Assembly (NCBI GenBank): GCA_016946835.1
Contig: JACVTC010000117.1
Coordinates: 187,501-251,500, forward strand
Direction of reading: 5' to 3'
Source: Neocallimastix lanati (nom. inval.)
Taxonomy: Eukaryota > Neocallimastigomycota > Neocallimastigomycetes > Neocallimastigales > Neocallimastigaceae
DNA length: 64,000 nt
The notes below the pieces were generated by a model. It saw only the letters and a list, made by a program, of their open reading frames with translations, had not been told where the DNA came from and ran no database searches. Positions 12,820 through 24,423 of this stretch are shown piece by piece. A program made the position numbers and the translations under genes. Each line of letters starts with the position of its first letter. Within the stretch, counting starts at the first letter, position 1.

Positions 12820-13156
12820 TTATTTTAAAAAAATAAAAAATATGAAATTTTTAGTACACTTCTTTTAATAATAAAAATAATAAAAAAAAATATAATATTA
12901 ATATTTAAATTTAATTTTATATTTATATTATATTAAAAATTATTTATTACACACGAATATATAACAAAATAACTTTCTTATTTTGAGTTTCTGTTTTATC
13001 GTATTTTATTTTATTTTATCAATTCTTAAATTAATAGTTATTTAATGTTAAAATATTTTTTATATATACAATACTATAATTAAAAGATAAATAATATGAT
13101 AATAAAACATTTTTTTTTTTTTTTTTTGGTTTGTTTTGTTATATTTTATTTTGTTT

Positions 13157-13192
<36 letters not shown>

Positions 13193-13311
13193 CAGAATAT
13201 ATAATATTTTATTAAAATATAAATATATTTTACTATTAAATTAATTAATTAATTAATTATTACATTTTTAATAAAATGGAAGTTATATTAAAAATATTAT
13301 TTACACTTTGT

Positions 13312-14121
13312 TTAACAACAGTCCCAATTATATAAAACTTTACTAAAGTCTCTATTAATTAATGATTCTTTGTTAATAAAAAAATTACCAACTCCGCAAT
13401 CACCCCATAATATATTTCTACTTGAACCAATTTGTAATAATAATATATCATAATTGGAATATTTTTCATCAATTCTTGGGTCATCCTGAGTAAAGTATGG
13501 ATAACCTAATATTTTATGCCTACCTTTTAAAGATAATTTATCACAAAGTAGATTGGCTTCCTCATAGGACAATCTATCTTTATCGAATTCTTTACCATAT
13601 ACTTCTTTATAGGCTTCTGCATATATTTTATCAAAACGAAAATCATATGGTGTTATATAGTCTACATTTTTATTTAATGATATTTTAAATTCTCCATAAA
13701 CGGGATGATATTTTTTATTTATAGAATTAAGTACATCCATTTTTTCAAGTGATTCCTTTGTTACATTATAATCAATTTTTTCATGATAAACTACTCTAAA
13801 GTTATTTTGTGAAATTTGATCATTATAATTCACACCCATTAAAACATCATTGCTGTCAATAAAAAATTGAAGTAAACCATTTTTTGGTAAAGGTTCCTCA
13901 ACGTCACATTTATCAAAATTTATTTGAGCAAGTAATGCTAATTTTTCTCCTTTCGAATTTTTTGGATATTCTTTATCTGTTGTCCAATAAGGAATACCCC
14001 CGTATTTACTGTCAAAAATATCAGGCTTTTCTTCTTCAATTTTTATTGAATAATCTTCTTGTTTAGATAAACGTTTAATTACTTCTACTAATTGTTCAAA
14101 TTGTTCAGTTTTATTATCCAT
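13312..14121 (-). CDS. DUF1963/YwqG-type protein, copy B (intact)
   Basis: 269 residues, single exon, starting MDNKTEQFEQLVEVIKRLSK. Family features visible are PDIFDSKYGGIPYWTTD (residues ~33-49), LLAQINFDKCD (~63-73), LLQFFID, FRVVYHEKIDY, YPYFTQDDPR, YDILLLQI, ILWGDCGVGNFFI and the end [14 protein letters not shown]. From family knowledge, DUF1963/YwqG proteins are mainly bacterial cytosolic proteins of unknown biochemical role, and the length fits. The lack of introns, signal peptide and membrane segment fits an acquired bacterial gene, common in gut fungi; transfer is inferred, not shown. It is flanked by broken copy A downstream and intact copy C upstream, all on the same strand. Confidence 0.85.
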   Translation of the reverse strand: MDNKTEQFEQLVEVIKRLSKQEDYSIKIEEEKPDIFDSKYGGIPYWTTDKEYPKNSKGEKLALLAQINFDKCDVEEPLPKNGLLQFFIDSNDVLMGVNYNDQISQNNFRVVYHEKIDYNVTKESLEKMDVLNSINKKYHPVYGEFKISLNKNVDYITPYDFRFDKIYAEAYKEVYGKEFDKDRLSYEEANLLCDKLSLKGRHKILGYPYFTQDDPRIDEKYSNYDILLLQIGSSRNILWGDCGVGNFFINKESLINRDFSKVLYNWDCC

Positions 14122-15838
14122 CTTTTAAATCTTATAAATATATGAATACTATACTTTTTATTTTTTTTAAAATAATATATAAATAAATAATTAAATAATA
14201 AATAATAAATTTATTAATTAATTAATAAATAAATAGTAAATAATAAATAAGTAAATAAATAAATTAGTAAGAAATAATAAATTAATATAAAAAAAAGTAT
14301 AATATTTTAATTTTTAATTATCTTCTTTTTTTTTATTATAAAAATAAACAAAAAAAATATTATTAATACTTAAATTTAATTTTATATTTATATTATATTA
14401 AAAATTAATTATTACATACAAATATATAGCAAAATAAACTTTTTTTTTTTTTTTTTAAGTTTTTATTTTATATTATTTATTATATTATTTTTTTTAATAA
14501 ATAAAATTTAATTTTATTTAGAAGCTTATTTATTAATTAAATTTAACTAAAAAAGTAATTACAAGGTTTTAATATAAAATAAAGTCACTCTTTTTATATA
14601 CATTTAAAATGTGGAGTAATTAAATAAAATATTTTTCTATTACTAATGTATTATTAATATTGATATAAAACAAATAGGTGTAGCAACATATTTTGTATAT
14701 TTAATAATAATTATTAAATATTGAAATTTATATCTCTTCTGTTAGTAATAATTTTTGAAATAATTTCTTATTCATATATGATTCATTATTCATATATATT
14801 ATTAATTATGTTAAGAGTCATGAATTTATTGTTTATAATTATGTCAATTTTATTAAAATATTTTATGATATAGAGGAGTTACTAGCACTTAATTATTCTA
14901 AATTAAATGCTTTTAAATTAATATATTGTGGCTTATATATTATATATAATACAATATGTTTCAATACATTTGAGGCTTATTTTTCATACATTTCACATAT
15001 TTTAACAAATTATAATAGTAAATTTATTATATAGTTAAATTTTTCTAAATATATAAAATAAGAATATATATATTATATATTAACATATTTATTCTTATTT
15101 ATTTTAAAGTTTATAGTAAAAATAAGTAATTCTTCTATATTTTATAATATAATGAAATAGTTGTAGTTATTTTAACTATAATTAAATATATATAGTTGAT
15201 ATTTATATTAATATATATTATATAATTATATTTTTATATATTTAACTTTTATTATTTTTATTTTTATTTTACGAATTATATAGTTATATTTATTATTTCT
15301 AATATATATTTATTTTATATTATACTATTCTTCGATATATATTTATTATAAAGATTTCCAAAGAACTACTCTTCTTTATTGTAATTTGAGAAGACCCTGA
15401 TTAAATGGGTTCATAAATTAAAATATATTAATAAAGGCTAATTAAATATAAAGATACTATTAAAAATTAGTTTCATATAAAAGACCCACATATTAATATT
15501 TTTATCATGTGAGTAATAATAAATTATTCTAATATTCTATGATTATTGATAATAAAAACTGAAATTACTGATTAAATTATTTTCAAATTTTAGCATTTTT
15601 AATTAATAGTTATTATTTAATATTAAAATTTTTTTATAAAATATTATACAATAAACAAAAAAAAAAATTAATATGATAATAAAATATATTTTTTTTTGTT
15701 CTGGTTTGTTTTGCTTTTTTTTTCTTTTTTTATCAATATATATAATGTTTTATTAAAATATTAACATTTTTTTTACAATTAATCAAATTAATTATTATTA
15801 TTAATAAAAGGGAAATAATAATATTAATATCAATTTGC
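14122..15838. other. spacer between DUF1963 copies B and C
   Basis: No gene. The ends resemble the flanks of the other copies (TAAAACGG-free AT tracts and TTTGTTTTG runs). The centre holds a dispersed-repeat copy at 14925-15003 and a slightly less AT-rich stretch around 15358-15410 with no recognisable frame. Confidence 0.55.
14925..15003. repeat. dispersed repeat, copy 1 (partner at 23291)
   Basis: TTGTGGCTTATATAT, then an AT spacer, then TGTTTCAATACAT and TTTCACATAT-type blocks are shared in the same order with 23291-23375. These Cys/Gly-codon-like GC bases are rare in the local background, so shared ancestry is more likely than chance. The element is non-coding and its boundaries are uncertain. 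Confidence 0.45.
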
Positions 15839-16672
15839 TTAACAACAGTCCCAATTGTATAAAACTTTACTAAAGTCTCTATTAATTAATGATTCTTTGG
15901 TAATAAAAAAATTACAAACTCCACTATCGCCCCATAATATTTTTTTATCTGAATCAATTTGTAATAATAATATATCATAATTGGAATATTTTTCATTGGA
16001 TCTTGGGTCTTCCTGTGTAAAGAATGGATAACCAAATATTTTATGATTATTTTTATTATCATCAGATAATAGTTTATCATAAAGTTTATCGTTTTCCTCA
16101 TCGTTAAGTACTTTATATGATCTACTATCTTTATCAAGTTCTTTACCGTATACCTCTTTATAGGCCTCAGAAAATATTTTTTCAAAACCAAAGTCATTAG
16201 GTGTTATATAGTCAAAATTTTTATTTAAAGATATTTTTAATTCACCATCAATTGGAAAATATTCTTCATCTAATGAAGCAAAAATATCCATTTTTTCAAG
16301 TGATTCCTTTGTTATATTATAATCTATTTTCTCATGATAAACTACTCTAAAATTATCTGGTAAAGTTTGATCATCAAAATTCAGTCCCATTAAATCATCA
16401 TCACCATCAATAAAAAATTGAAGCATACCATTTTTTGGTAATGGTTCCTCAACGTCACATTTATCAAAATTTATTTGAGCAAGTAATGATAATTTTTCTC
16501 CTTCTGAATTTTCTGGATATTCTTTATCTTTTGTCCAATAGGGTATACCCCCAAATTTACTGTCAAATATATCTGGTTCTTCATCTAAAATTTTAATTGA
16601 ATAATTATCCTGTTTTGATAAACGTTTAATTACTTCTATTAATTGATCAAATTGATCAGTTTTATTATCCAT
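15839..16672 (-). CDS. DUF1963/YwqG-type protein, copy C (intact)
   Basis: 277 residues, single exon, starting MDNKTDQFDQLIEVIKRLSK. It has the same ordered motifs as copy B: PDIFDSKFGGIPYWT, LLAQINFDKCDVEEPL, LQFFIDGDDDLMG, FRVVYHEKIDYNITKESLEK, EAYKEVYGKELDKDS, then YPFFTQEDPR, YDILLLQIDS, ILWGDSGVCNFFI and a C-terminal YNWDCC. It is eight residues longer than copy B, mainly through an acidic, Lys-rich insertion (NDEENDKLYDKLLSDDNKNN) before YPFFTQ. No signal peptide, so probably cytosolic. The biochemical role of the family is unknown. Confidence 0.85.
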   Translation of the reverse strand: MDNKTDQFDQLIEVIKRLSKQDNYSIKILDEEPDIFDSKFGGIPYWTKDKEYPENSEGEKLSLLAQINFDKCDVEEPLPKNGMLQFFIDGDDDLMGLNFDDQTLPDNFRVVYHEKIDYNITKESLEKMDIFASLDEEYFPIDGELKISLNKNFDYITPNDFGFEKIFSEAYKEVYGKELDKDSRSYKVLNDEENDKLYDKLLSDDNKNNHKIFGYPFFTQEDPRSNEKYSNYDILLLQIDSDKKILWGDSGVCNFFITKESLINRDFSKVLYNWDCC

Positions 16673-17124
16673 CTTTTTAATCTTAAAAATATTTAAATAT
16701 TTATTTTTTTATATTAATTTATTATTTCTTATTAATTTATTAATTAATTTATTAATATATTTATTTATTATTTATTATTTATTTATTTATTATTTTAAAA
16801 AAATAAAAAGAATAGAGCTAAATTTTTGTTACTCCTATTCTTTTTTAATAATAAAAATAATAATAAAAAAAAATTATTATTAATATTTAAATTTAATTTT
16901 ATATTTTATATTAAAAATTAATTATTATACACATATATTACAAAATAACTTTTTTTTTTAAGTTTCTATTTTATTTCATTATACTATATTAATTTTTAAA
17001 TAAATAGTTGTATTACATATATATAAGATTATTTAATATTAAATAATAATACAATAAAAAAAAATAATATGATAGTAAAACATATATTATTTTTTTTTTT
17101 TTTTTTTTGTTATGTTTTGATTTT
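16673..17124. other. spacer between DUF1963 copies C and D
   Basis: AT-rich, non-coding. The part next to copy C repeats the 5' flank seen beside copy A (TTTATTTTTTTATATTAATT-type sequence), indicating that the duplications carried flanking DNA. Confidence 0.55.
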
Positions 17125-17680
17125 TTAACAACAGTCCCAATTATATAAAACTTTATTAAATTCTCTATTAATTAATGATTCTTTGCTAATAAAAAAATTA
17201 CCAATTCCACAATCACCCTATAATATATTTTTACTTGAACTAATTTGTAATAATAATATATCATAATTGGAATATTTTTCATCAAATCTTGGGTTATCCT
17301 GAGCAAAGTATGGCTCTATGCTTATTTTTTGATAATAATATATCACAAAGTTGATTAGATACCTTATAGGACAATCTATCTTTATCGAATTCTTTACCAT
17401 ATACTTCTTTATAGGCTTCTGAAAATATTTTATCAAAACGAAAATCATATGGTGTTATATAGTCTACATCTTTATTTAATGATATTTTATATTCACCATA
17501 AACTGGATGATAATTTTTATTTATTGAGGTAAGAATACCCATTTTTTCAAGTGATTCCTTTGTTTCATTATAATCAATTTTTTCATGATAAACTACTCTA
17601 AAGTTATTTTGTGAAATTTGATCATTATAATTCACACCCATTAAAACATCAATTAAAACATCATTGCTTTCAATAAAAAA
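17125..17680 (-). pseudogene. DUF1963/YwqG-type gene, truncated copy D
   Basis: It retains the C-terminal two thirds of the family, from an FIESNDVLID-like stretch through MGVNYNDQISQNNFRVVYHE, DYITPYDFRFDKI and EAYKEVYGKEFDKDRLSYK to the last YNWDCC. The first ~80 residues, including the IPYWTTD motif, are absent. It also has a frameshift between LSKNKHRAILCSG and the FAQDNPRFDEKYSNYDILLL segment, and an in-frame stop after the NIL of the would-be ILWGD motif. It ends abruptly at about 17680 next to short tandem repeats, which look like the truncation junction. Confidence 0.85.
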
Positions 17681-17712
17681 TATAATTATAAAATAAATAT
17701 TAAATGTTATAT

Positions 17713-17840
17713 TAAGAAGTACGCTAACTTATGGAAGTTTTATGTAATTTTAAATATTTTATATTTTGTTATCAATTAAGAAGTACGCTAACTTATGGAA
17801 GTTTTATGTAATTTTAAATATTTTATATTTTGTTATCAAT
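17713..17840. repeat. 64-bp tandem duplication
   Basis: Two consecutive, essentially identical 64-bp copies, each starting TTAAGAAGTACGCTAACTTA and containing ATGGAAGTTTTATGTAATTT. They lie directly upstream of the truncated DUF1963 copy D. No coding role is seen. Confidence 0.85.
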
Positions 17841-17958
17841 AATAAAAAACTAATTAATTTTGATATCCATAAATTATAAAAAAAAAATAAAAAATAAATT
17901 AAAACAGCAACAACAAACAAACAATAATAATAATAATAATAATAATAATTAAAATACT

Positions 17959-18033
17959 ATTATGTTTAGTAAATATTTAAACCATTATGTTTAGTAAATA
18001 TTTAAACCATTATGTTTAGTAAATATTTAAATC
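17959..18033. repeat. 25-bp tandem repeat, three copies
   Basis: The unit begins ATTATGTTTAGTAAATATTT and ends AAACC. It starts at 17959, 17984 and 18009 with a strict 25-bp period, the last copy diverging at its end. It lies between copy D and the CotH gene. Confidence 0.85.
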
Positions 18034-18536
18034 TATTTAAATTGAATTTGTGTTTTATTTTATTTTTATTATATATTTATTTATAGATATTAAATATTCA
18101 TATATTTATTTTTATATTATTAGTATTATTAATTATTTTTTTTTTTTTTTTTTTTTTTTTTGAATACAATTCCAGCTGTATTCTTTAATTTTTAAATTAG
18201 TTACATAAATGTTACTTAAATTTATGTTATAATATATATAATTAATTAACATTATTTACGCATATAAATTATTGTTTCTCATATATAAAATTCTATTAAC
18301 TATTATTACCCATTACTTTATTAACAATTATAATTTAATTATAAAAAGTATAAAGTTTTCTTTTTTTTGTAAATAATAATTAATTATAATATATATATAT
18401 ATTAAATTAATTTAATATATATATATATTTTATATTTTTTAAATTTTTTTTTTTTTTTCATCTTTTTTTTTTTTTTTTTGAATTTTTTTATTGTAAAGTA
18501 TAATCATTTATTTGAATAGCATTGTATATTCTTTAT

Positions 18537-21091
18537 TTAATTTTGTCTTTTTTTTCTTTTATTATCTAAAGTAATATATTTAACTTTGACTTTGGTAACC
18601 TTTTTAACAACCACTTTAACTGTTTTTGAAATTTTAACCTTTTTAACTTTATTTGATTTAACAGTAGTAGTAGTTGTTGGTTTAATAGTAGTAGTAGTGT
18701 TATTTGTTATTATAGTTGGTTCATTGGTAGTAGCAGTAGTAGTAGTATTTATTATTGTAATTGGTTCATTGGTGGTAGTAGTAGTAGTTGTTGTTGTTGT
18801 AGTTGCTTCAATTGAGGGAGTAGTAATAATACTTGAACTAGCTTCTTCTTCTTCTGGAACTCCTACAAGACTAACATAGGTTACACATTCTTCACTACGA
18901 GATTTAATCCATTGCTTAAGACCAAATTGACTTTGATTTTGATTAACTTTTGGATTATAAGGAACTTTAGAATAATTAATATTTCCTTTAAAGTCAGAAA
19001 GAGTGTAGTGGTTAATGTAACCTGTAATATTTGGATCAAGGATATCAATTAAGCCAGAACTCCATTCTACATCCTCTTCAATTAATTGTTCAAGAGAATC
19101 AATCATAGTAGACATAACTGGAACATTGAAAACCTTGGTCAAAGTATCATGCATGATTTTATCGTATTTTTTCTTAATTAAATCATGCTTGAAGAGTCTA
19201 CTAATGAAGTAGGTATCTTCATTGTTACGGGCTTTTTCTGCCCAATTAAAACAGTCCATTGGTTCTGTAAGGTAATTACTATTGAAACGAGGACTACCTT
19301 TATTACCATAGAAGGAACCATCAAAATCGTATGGAATGATTTGATATTTATCTTGTTCTGGATTATAGTAGAGAGCAAAATTACCACTGTTAGCCCAGAA
19401 ATCATCAAAAGCAAAAACAAGAGCTTCTACTACCATTTGTCTAAGAAGAGAATCAAGATTAAAGAATTTTTCAAGTGCTTCAACAGCGGCATTACTTTGG
19501 TCATTTCCATATTGGTCATCCCATTCCTTATAAGATTTTGTAAATTGAATAAGGCGATAATAATCGTTACCATTAGCATTGATATCATCCTTATCAATCT
19601 CAGCAATCTTATAGACTCCAGGATTGTATTCACTTGGAGAATCACCATGATATTCAAGATTTGCTCCAGCAAAAGTTTTATAAGTATAACCAACACGTGC
19701 CTTATCATTGCCATGAATAGCAGAGGCAATCCAATTTCCTCCAATACTATCAACAATACTATATAAACCATAAACATCATCATTGATGATGAGTCTGGCG
19801 TATGCACTACTGTAAGTTGGAACATCAAGTGATTTATATAATTCAGAAGTTAACTTATCACGCATTAGAGAGGCGTCATTAGAGTTAGCTCTAAGCTTGA
19901 GACTTTTTCTACCTAAAATCTTTTTATCCATTTTAATTTTCCAGGATAGTTTTTTGTATCTACGACTATCAAAACCAATTAATTCAAGAGCTCCATTTCT
20001 CTGATATACATCATTGGGTGTAATAAAAGTAACAGTACAATTAGCTGTTTCTTGATTTATAAGATTACTACCATTCACATTAACAAATGAATTATATTTT
20101 AAGTAATTGTATTCATTTTCATTACATTTAGCATAAACGGTATAAATTTGATTATCATCATATGGTTGATATTTATCTGTTCCTCCATTGAAAAGAGGTT
20201 TGTCATAAACTTTTGGAAATGATGGAACATCAACTTTTTTATTATGTCTATTATTATATTTAATAAGTAAATAAATATATTAATATATAAATTTATAAAA
20301 ATTTTGTAAAATATTAATATGTTAAATAGTATTAAAAATTAAATTTTGTTATAAAGAATTTAAATATTAATTATTATAATGAAAAATCATTACTAGAATA
20401 TTTTAAATCTTAACTAAACTTTTATAACTTTTATTTTTCATTATAATATTGGTATATACCTGTTAAAAACTTCATTAATGGAAGAAGTTTCAGGAGTATA
20501 GGTTCTTAAAATATCTTCTTCTTCTACAACTTTTTCATCTTTATCTAAAACAACATATTTATAACTTGAACTTAAACCTGATTCAATAGTTGTAGTAAAT
20601 ACTATAAAGAATAAATTATAATTAATAAAAAAAAATAATATTATATAGATTAATAAAAGCCTTTACATATCTAAGAAATTTATGATAAAAAAAAAAAAGA
20701 AAAAGCTTTTTTTTAAATAATTATATATGATTTTATTATAATTTATTTATTTATTTATTATTATCATTTTTTTTTTTTTTTTTTTTAGCTTTATTTATTG
20801 TGCTCTTTATTTACATGGATATACTTCAGATGACATTCTTATAATTTTATTGTCATATTTCAAACCCAAACTATATTCAGAAGTTTTAATTGATACGACA
20901 TTAAATTTCCATTTTTCAGCTGTCAAAAATAATATTTATATGTAAAAAATAATATATATATATATATAAATAACAAAATATTATTAACAACTTTTTTTCT
21001 TTATTTAAACTATAATTAAAAGATTTTTTTTCATACCTTTTGTTAAAACTATTAAAGTTGATAGTGCTAAGCTTAGTGAATTGACCTTCAT
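18537..21091 (-). CDS. secreted CotH kinase-like protein
   Basis: Four exons on the minus strand, 21091-21037, 20919-20815, 20601-20460 and 20247-18537, join in frame through GT-AG introns to give about 670 residues. The first exon encodes a signal peptide (MKVNSLSLALSTLIVLTKA). An N-terminal beta-rich region carries SSYKYVVLD and VEEEDILRTYTP, then NEVFNR and KVDVPSFPKVYDKPLF. The CotH domain shows KSLKLRANSNDASLMRDKL, YGLYSIVD, EALVFAFDDFWANSGNFALY and IIPYDFDGSFYG, with the putative metal-binding DFD near residues 408-410. From family knowledge, CotH proteins are atypical secretory protein kinases first known from spore coats and are frequent, often dockerin-bearing, in gut fungi. This one has no dockerin. 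It has a Thr-rich linker (~560-635) and then a Lys/Val-rich basic tail ending KRKKRQN. Substrate unknown. Confidence 0.88.
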
Positions 21092-23290
21092 ATTGTGTTA
21101 ATTCTTTTAACAAATATACTAATTATGTAAAATAAGTTTTAATATTTAATTATTTTATTAAATAATCTAAGGTTCTTTTTCCTTATTTTATTAGTATTAA
21201 AAAAGATATTTCTCGTTTTTATTTTTCGCTTTATATTATTTTTTATTTTATTTTATTTTTATATTTCTTTTATTTTTTTATTTTTTTTTTATTTTTATTT
21301 TTATTTTTTTTTTTTTTTTTTTTTTTGTACTTCAAAAGAAGTGTAAAAGAAAAAAAAAAATTGGTGAAAAAACGATTTATATATTTATGATACTATAATT
21401 TTTTTCATAATATATAAAAATTATAATTCAAAATTTTAAAGGTTACACTAAAAGATAGTAATAATATTAATTATTTAAAAAATAATTTTTAAATTAAAAA
21501 CTTAAAAAGTTAAATTAATATAAAAAACTAAAACTTAATTAAAATGTTGACTTTAACAGATATTAAAAAAAATAAAATAAAATAAAATTAAGATTAATAA
21601 ATAATACTATAATATAATCACACTTTACTACAATAATTATCAAAATTTTATTATAATAATAACTTTAATTAGATAATAAAGATTTGAGTCTTTTTTTTAC
21701 ATTTTAATAAAATATTTTTTTCTCACATAATTAACTTTACTTTAACTGCACTTCATATAAAATGTTTAAAAATTAGTTGCTCAGAAAGTAAAATTATTTA
21801 TGATTTATAATTTATAATTTATAAATAATTAATATTTATTATATATATATTATATTCTATTATATGTCATATATTTTATTAACTATACTGTACTATAATA
21901 TGATATATAATTAAAGAAAATAATTTTAAAATAAAATTTATAAATATTTTCAATAATTCATTATTTATATGTACGCATTATAGATATATGTTTATGTAAG
22001 GCTTTTAATAACTACAACATAATTATAAGATTATTAATAATTTTTATTTATTAATTTGTGGTATATAAAAGTGAAACTATTTACAAAAAATAAAAAATTA
22101 ATGAAAGAAATATTAAATAAATGGTAAACCAGGATTAATGTTAATTAATGTTGGTAGTAAATTGGGTTACCAATATTAATTAAATGATATATTAAATGTC
22201 ATTTTGAGATTTTTATTGTATATTTTAATATTAATAAAGTTGCTATTATACTAATTAACTTTGTAACATAAAAATATTTTTAATTTTTATTTTTAATTTT
22301 TAAATTCAGATATTTTATAATATATATATATATAAAATGCAAAATAAAAATAATAAACATTATTTTTTTATATCTTTTTTTTATCAATATATATTCAATT
22401 ATTTCATAGGAAACACAAAATGTATATAATAGAAAAAATTAATGACAGACTTATGTATGTTAAAATAATTTATATTAAATAATATTATAATGAATATATA
22501 TAATTATCATTTTAACGTTTTACTATTTTTTGCTTTCATTTTAAAAAAAAAATTAAAATATTAAAATTTAAAAATATACATCTATATATATATAAAACTG
22601 AAACTTGAAATATGAATAATTGACTTATTAAATTATGAATAATTATGATAATGTAATAGATATATTAAAATATCAGAGTATTTATACATTGAAAGATTTA
22701 TAACCACAAGAACAATTTTTATTAGTACTGTTTAAATAATTTTAAAATTAATTAATTAATATTATTAATAATCGGAAATATTTATATATATATATATTTT
22801 TTCAATCTTAAATAATAATATAAAAAAATAAAAAAAAGTTGTTGTATATAAATCTTTAACATTTTTATACTTAATTTCTTAAAAAAAAAAAAAAGTAAAC
22901 AAATAACAATTATTTAAACCAATATAATTATTTCATTAAGAATTCTAATCATGAAAAAAAATTAAATTGTTTCAAATAGTAATTGAATCAACCTTAAAAA
23001 TTAATTATGGTTTATAATATAAATTATCAAATTTTATATCATCAAACTTTAATTAATAAAAAAATATAATTTTAATATAAATATTATTAAGAATATTTTT
23101 TTTATTTTAATATTATTAGTTGTTATTATTGGTTTTATTTGATAATATTATTACTATTATTTATTATGTATTAACAGATAGCTAATTGTATTATGTCAAG
23201 TTTATTAATATGTTTTATTATCAAGAATTACTAAAGAATTACCAAAGTATAATTCCATATTAATTTATATATATATATTTATATGAATAA

Positions 23291-23375
23291 TTTGTGGCTT
23301 ATATATTTATATTAATATATAATGTGTCAATACATAATAAATACATTGCACATTTATTTTACATATTTCATATAT
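23291..23375. repeat. dispersed repeat, copy 2 (partner at 14925)
   Basis: It shares the ordered blocks TTGTGGCTTATATAT, TGTGTCAATACAT and TTTTACATATTTCATATAT with 14925-15003. It also has loosely similar upstream sequence (ATTACTAAAGAATTAC versus AGTTACTAGCACTTAA). Diverged and non-coding. Confidence 0.45.
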
Positions 23376-23424
23376 TCTAATATTATGCATTACTTATTAT
23401 TTATTATTTATTATTTATTATTTT

Positions 23425-23455
<31 letters not shown>

Positions 23456-24064
23456 TTATTTATTATTTTTTATTTTTTATTTATTATTTTTTATTTATTT
23501 ATTTATTTTGTTTCGTTAATTTATGAACATTAATAAATGATTATGATTAGATTTCACCATAAATACCAATATAATTACTAATTTTAATTTATTTAAAAAA
23601 AGTGTTAATAAAAATAATATAAAATAGGAAATATGAAATATTAAAATATTAATATATATAAATAAAACATTTAGTTGAAATTTAAGTTCAGATGAATAAA
23701 AAAAATAAAACAAAATAAATTGCTGAAATTTAAATATAAAGTATAGATTGAATAAAATAAAATAAAATAAAAAAAAGTAGAATAATAAATAAAAAAACTA
23801 CTGTTTGAATAAAATAATATAAAACATTAATAATAAAAAATAAAAAAATATTGAAAAACAAATAAAAAATAATTAGTATTTCATTTAATATTGTTTATAA
23901 TTTAAGTATTCATTAAAATTAATTATTATAATTTTTATTTTATATATTAATTTGGTTAAAACAAAAATTTTAATTTTTAATAATTTACTACATTATGCTA
24001 TTAAAATATATAAATTTTAAAATTGATTAAATTTTTCATAAAAATGAAACGAAATGAAATGAAA

Positions 24065-24127
<63 letters not shown>
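24065..24127. repeat. (AAAT)n microsatellite
   Basis: About 15 uninterrupted tetranucleotide units about 300 bp upstream of the ankyrin gene. Confidence 0.9.
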
Positions 24128-24128
<1 letters not shown>

Positions 24129-24423
24129 ATATAATAATTTATAATAATTTAATTATAATAAAGTTTTGAAATATTTTGTTTTAAATATCATAATTTTTTA
24201 ATAAAATAATTTCTTGTAATTTATAAAACCTTAAACCTTTAATTTTGGCTTTTTAGCATTTAAATTTAAATTTGAAATTTATTAATTTTATGATATTATA
24301 AATCAATAAATTATTATTAATGTACTCTGTTTATGAATTTATAAAAATTTCTAAATGTAGATTTGAAAATAAAAATAAACTATTGAATTTGGAATCATGT
24401 TTTAATATAATTATTATAAAAGA

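Larger units (their letters stand above)
21092..24423. other. 3.3-kb intergenic region between divergent CotH and ankyrin genes
   Basis: It should contain both promoters. I see no coding frame; short apparent ORFs (23322-23519, 23516-23713) are built from TTA/TTT-type repeats. It holds the second copy of the dispersed repeat and a long (AAAT)n tract. Confidence 0.55.

Noticed and set aside
12784-12822. ATTT repeats beside the DUF1963 copies as attachment sites
   Set aside because: The same microsatellite occurs throughout the window (11337, 24065, 61865), so it carries no insertion signal.
13497-14066. Two plus-strand frames across DUF1963 copy B
   Set aside because: Antisense of the real gene, hydrophobic by complementarity.
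15886-16197. 103-codon frame within DUF1963 copy C
   Set aside because: Same-strand alternate frame of the intact gene.
18586-18879. Val/Thr-rich plus-strand frame
   Set aside because: Antisense of the Thr-rich linker of the CotH protein.
19185-19766. 193-codon plus-strand frame inside the CotH gene
   Set aside because: Antisense of the well-supported CotH coding frame; no domain of its own.
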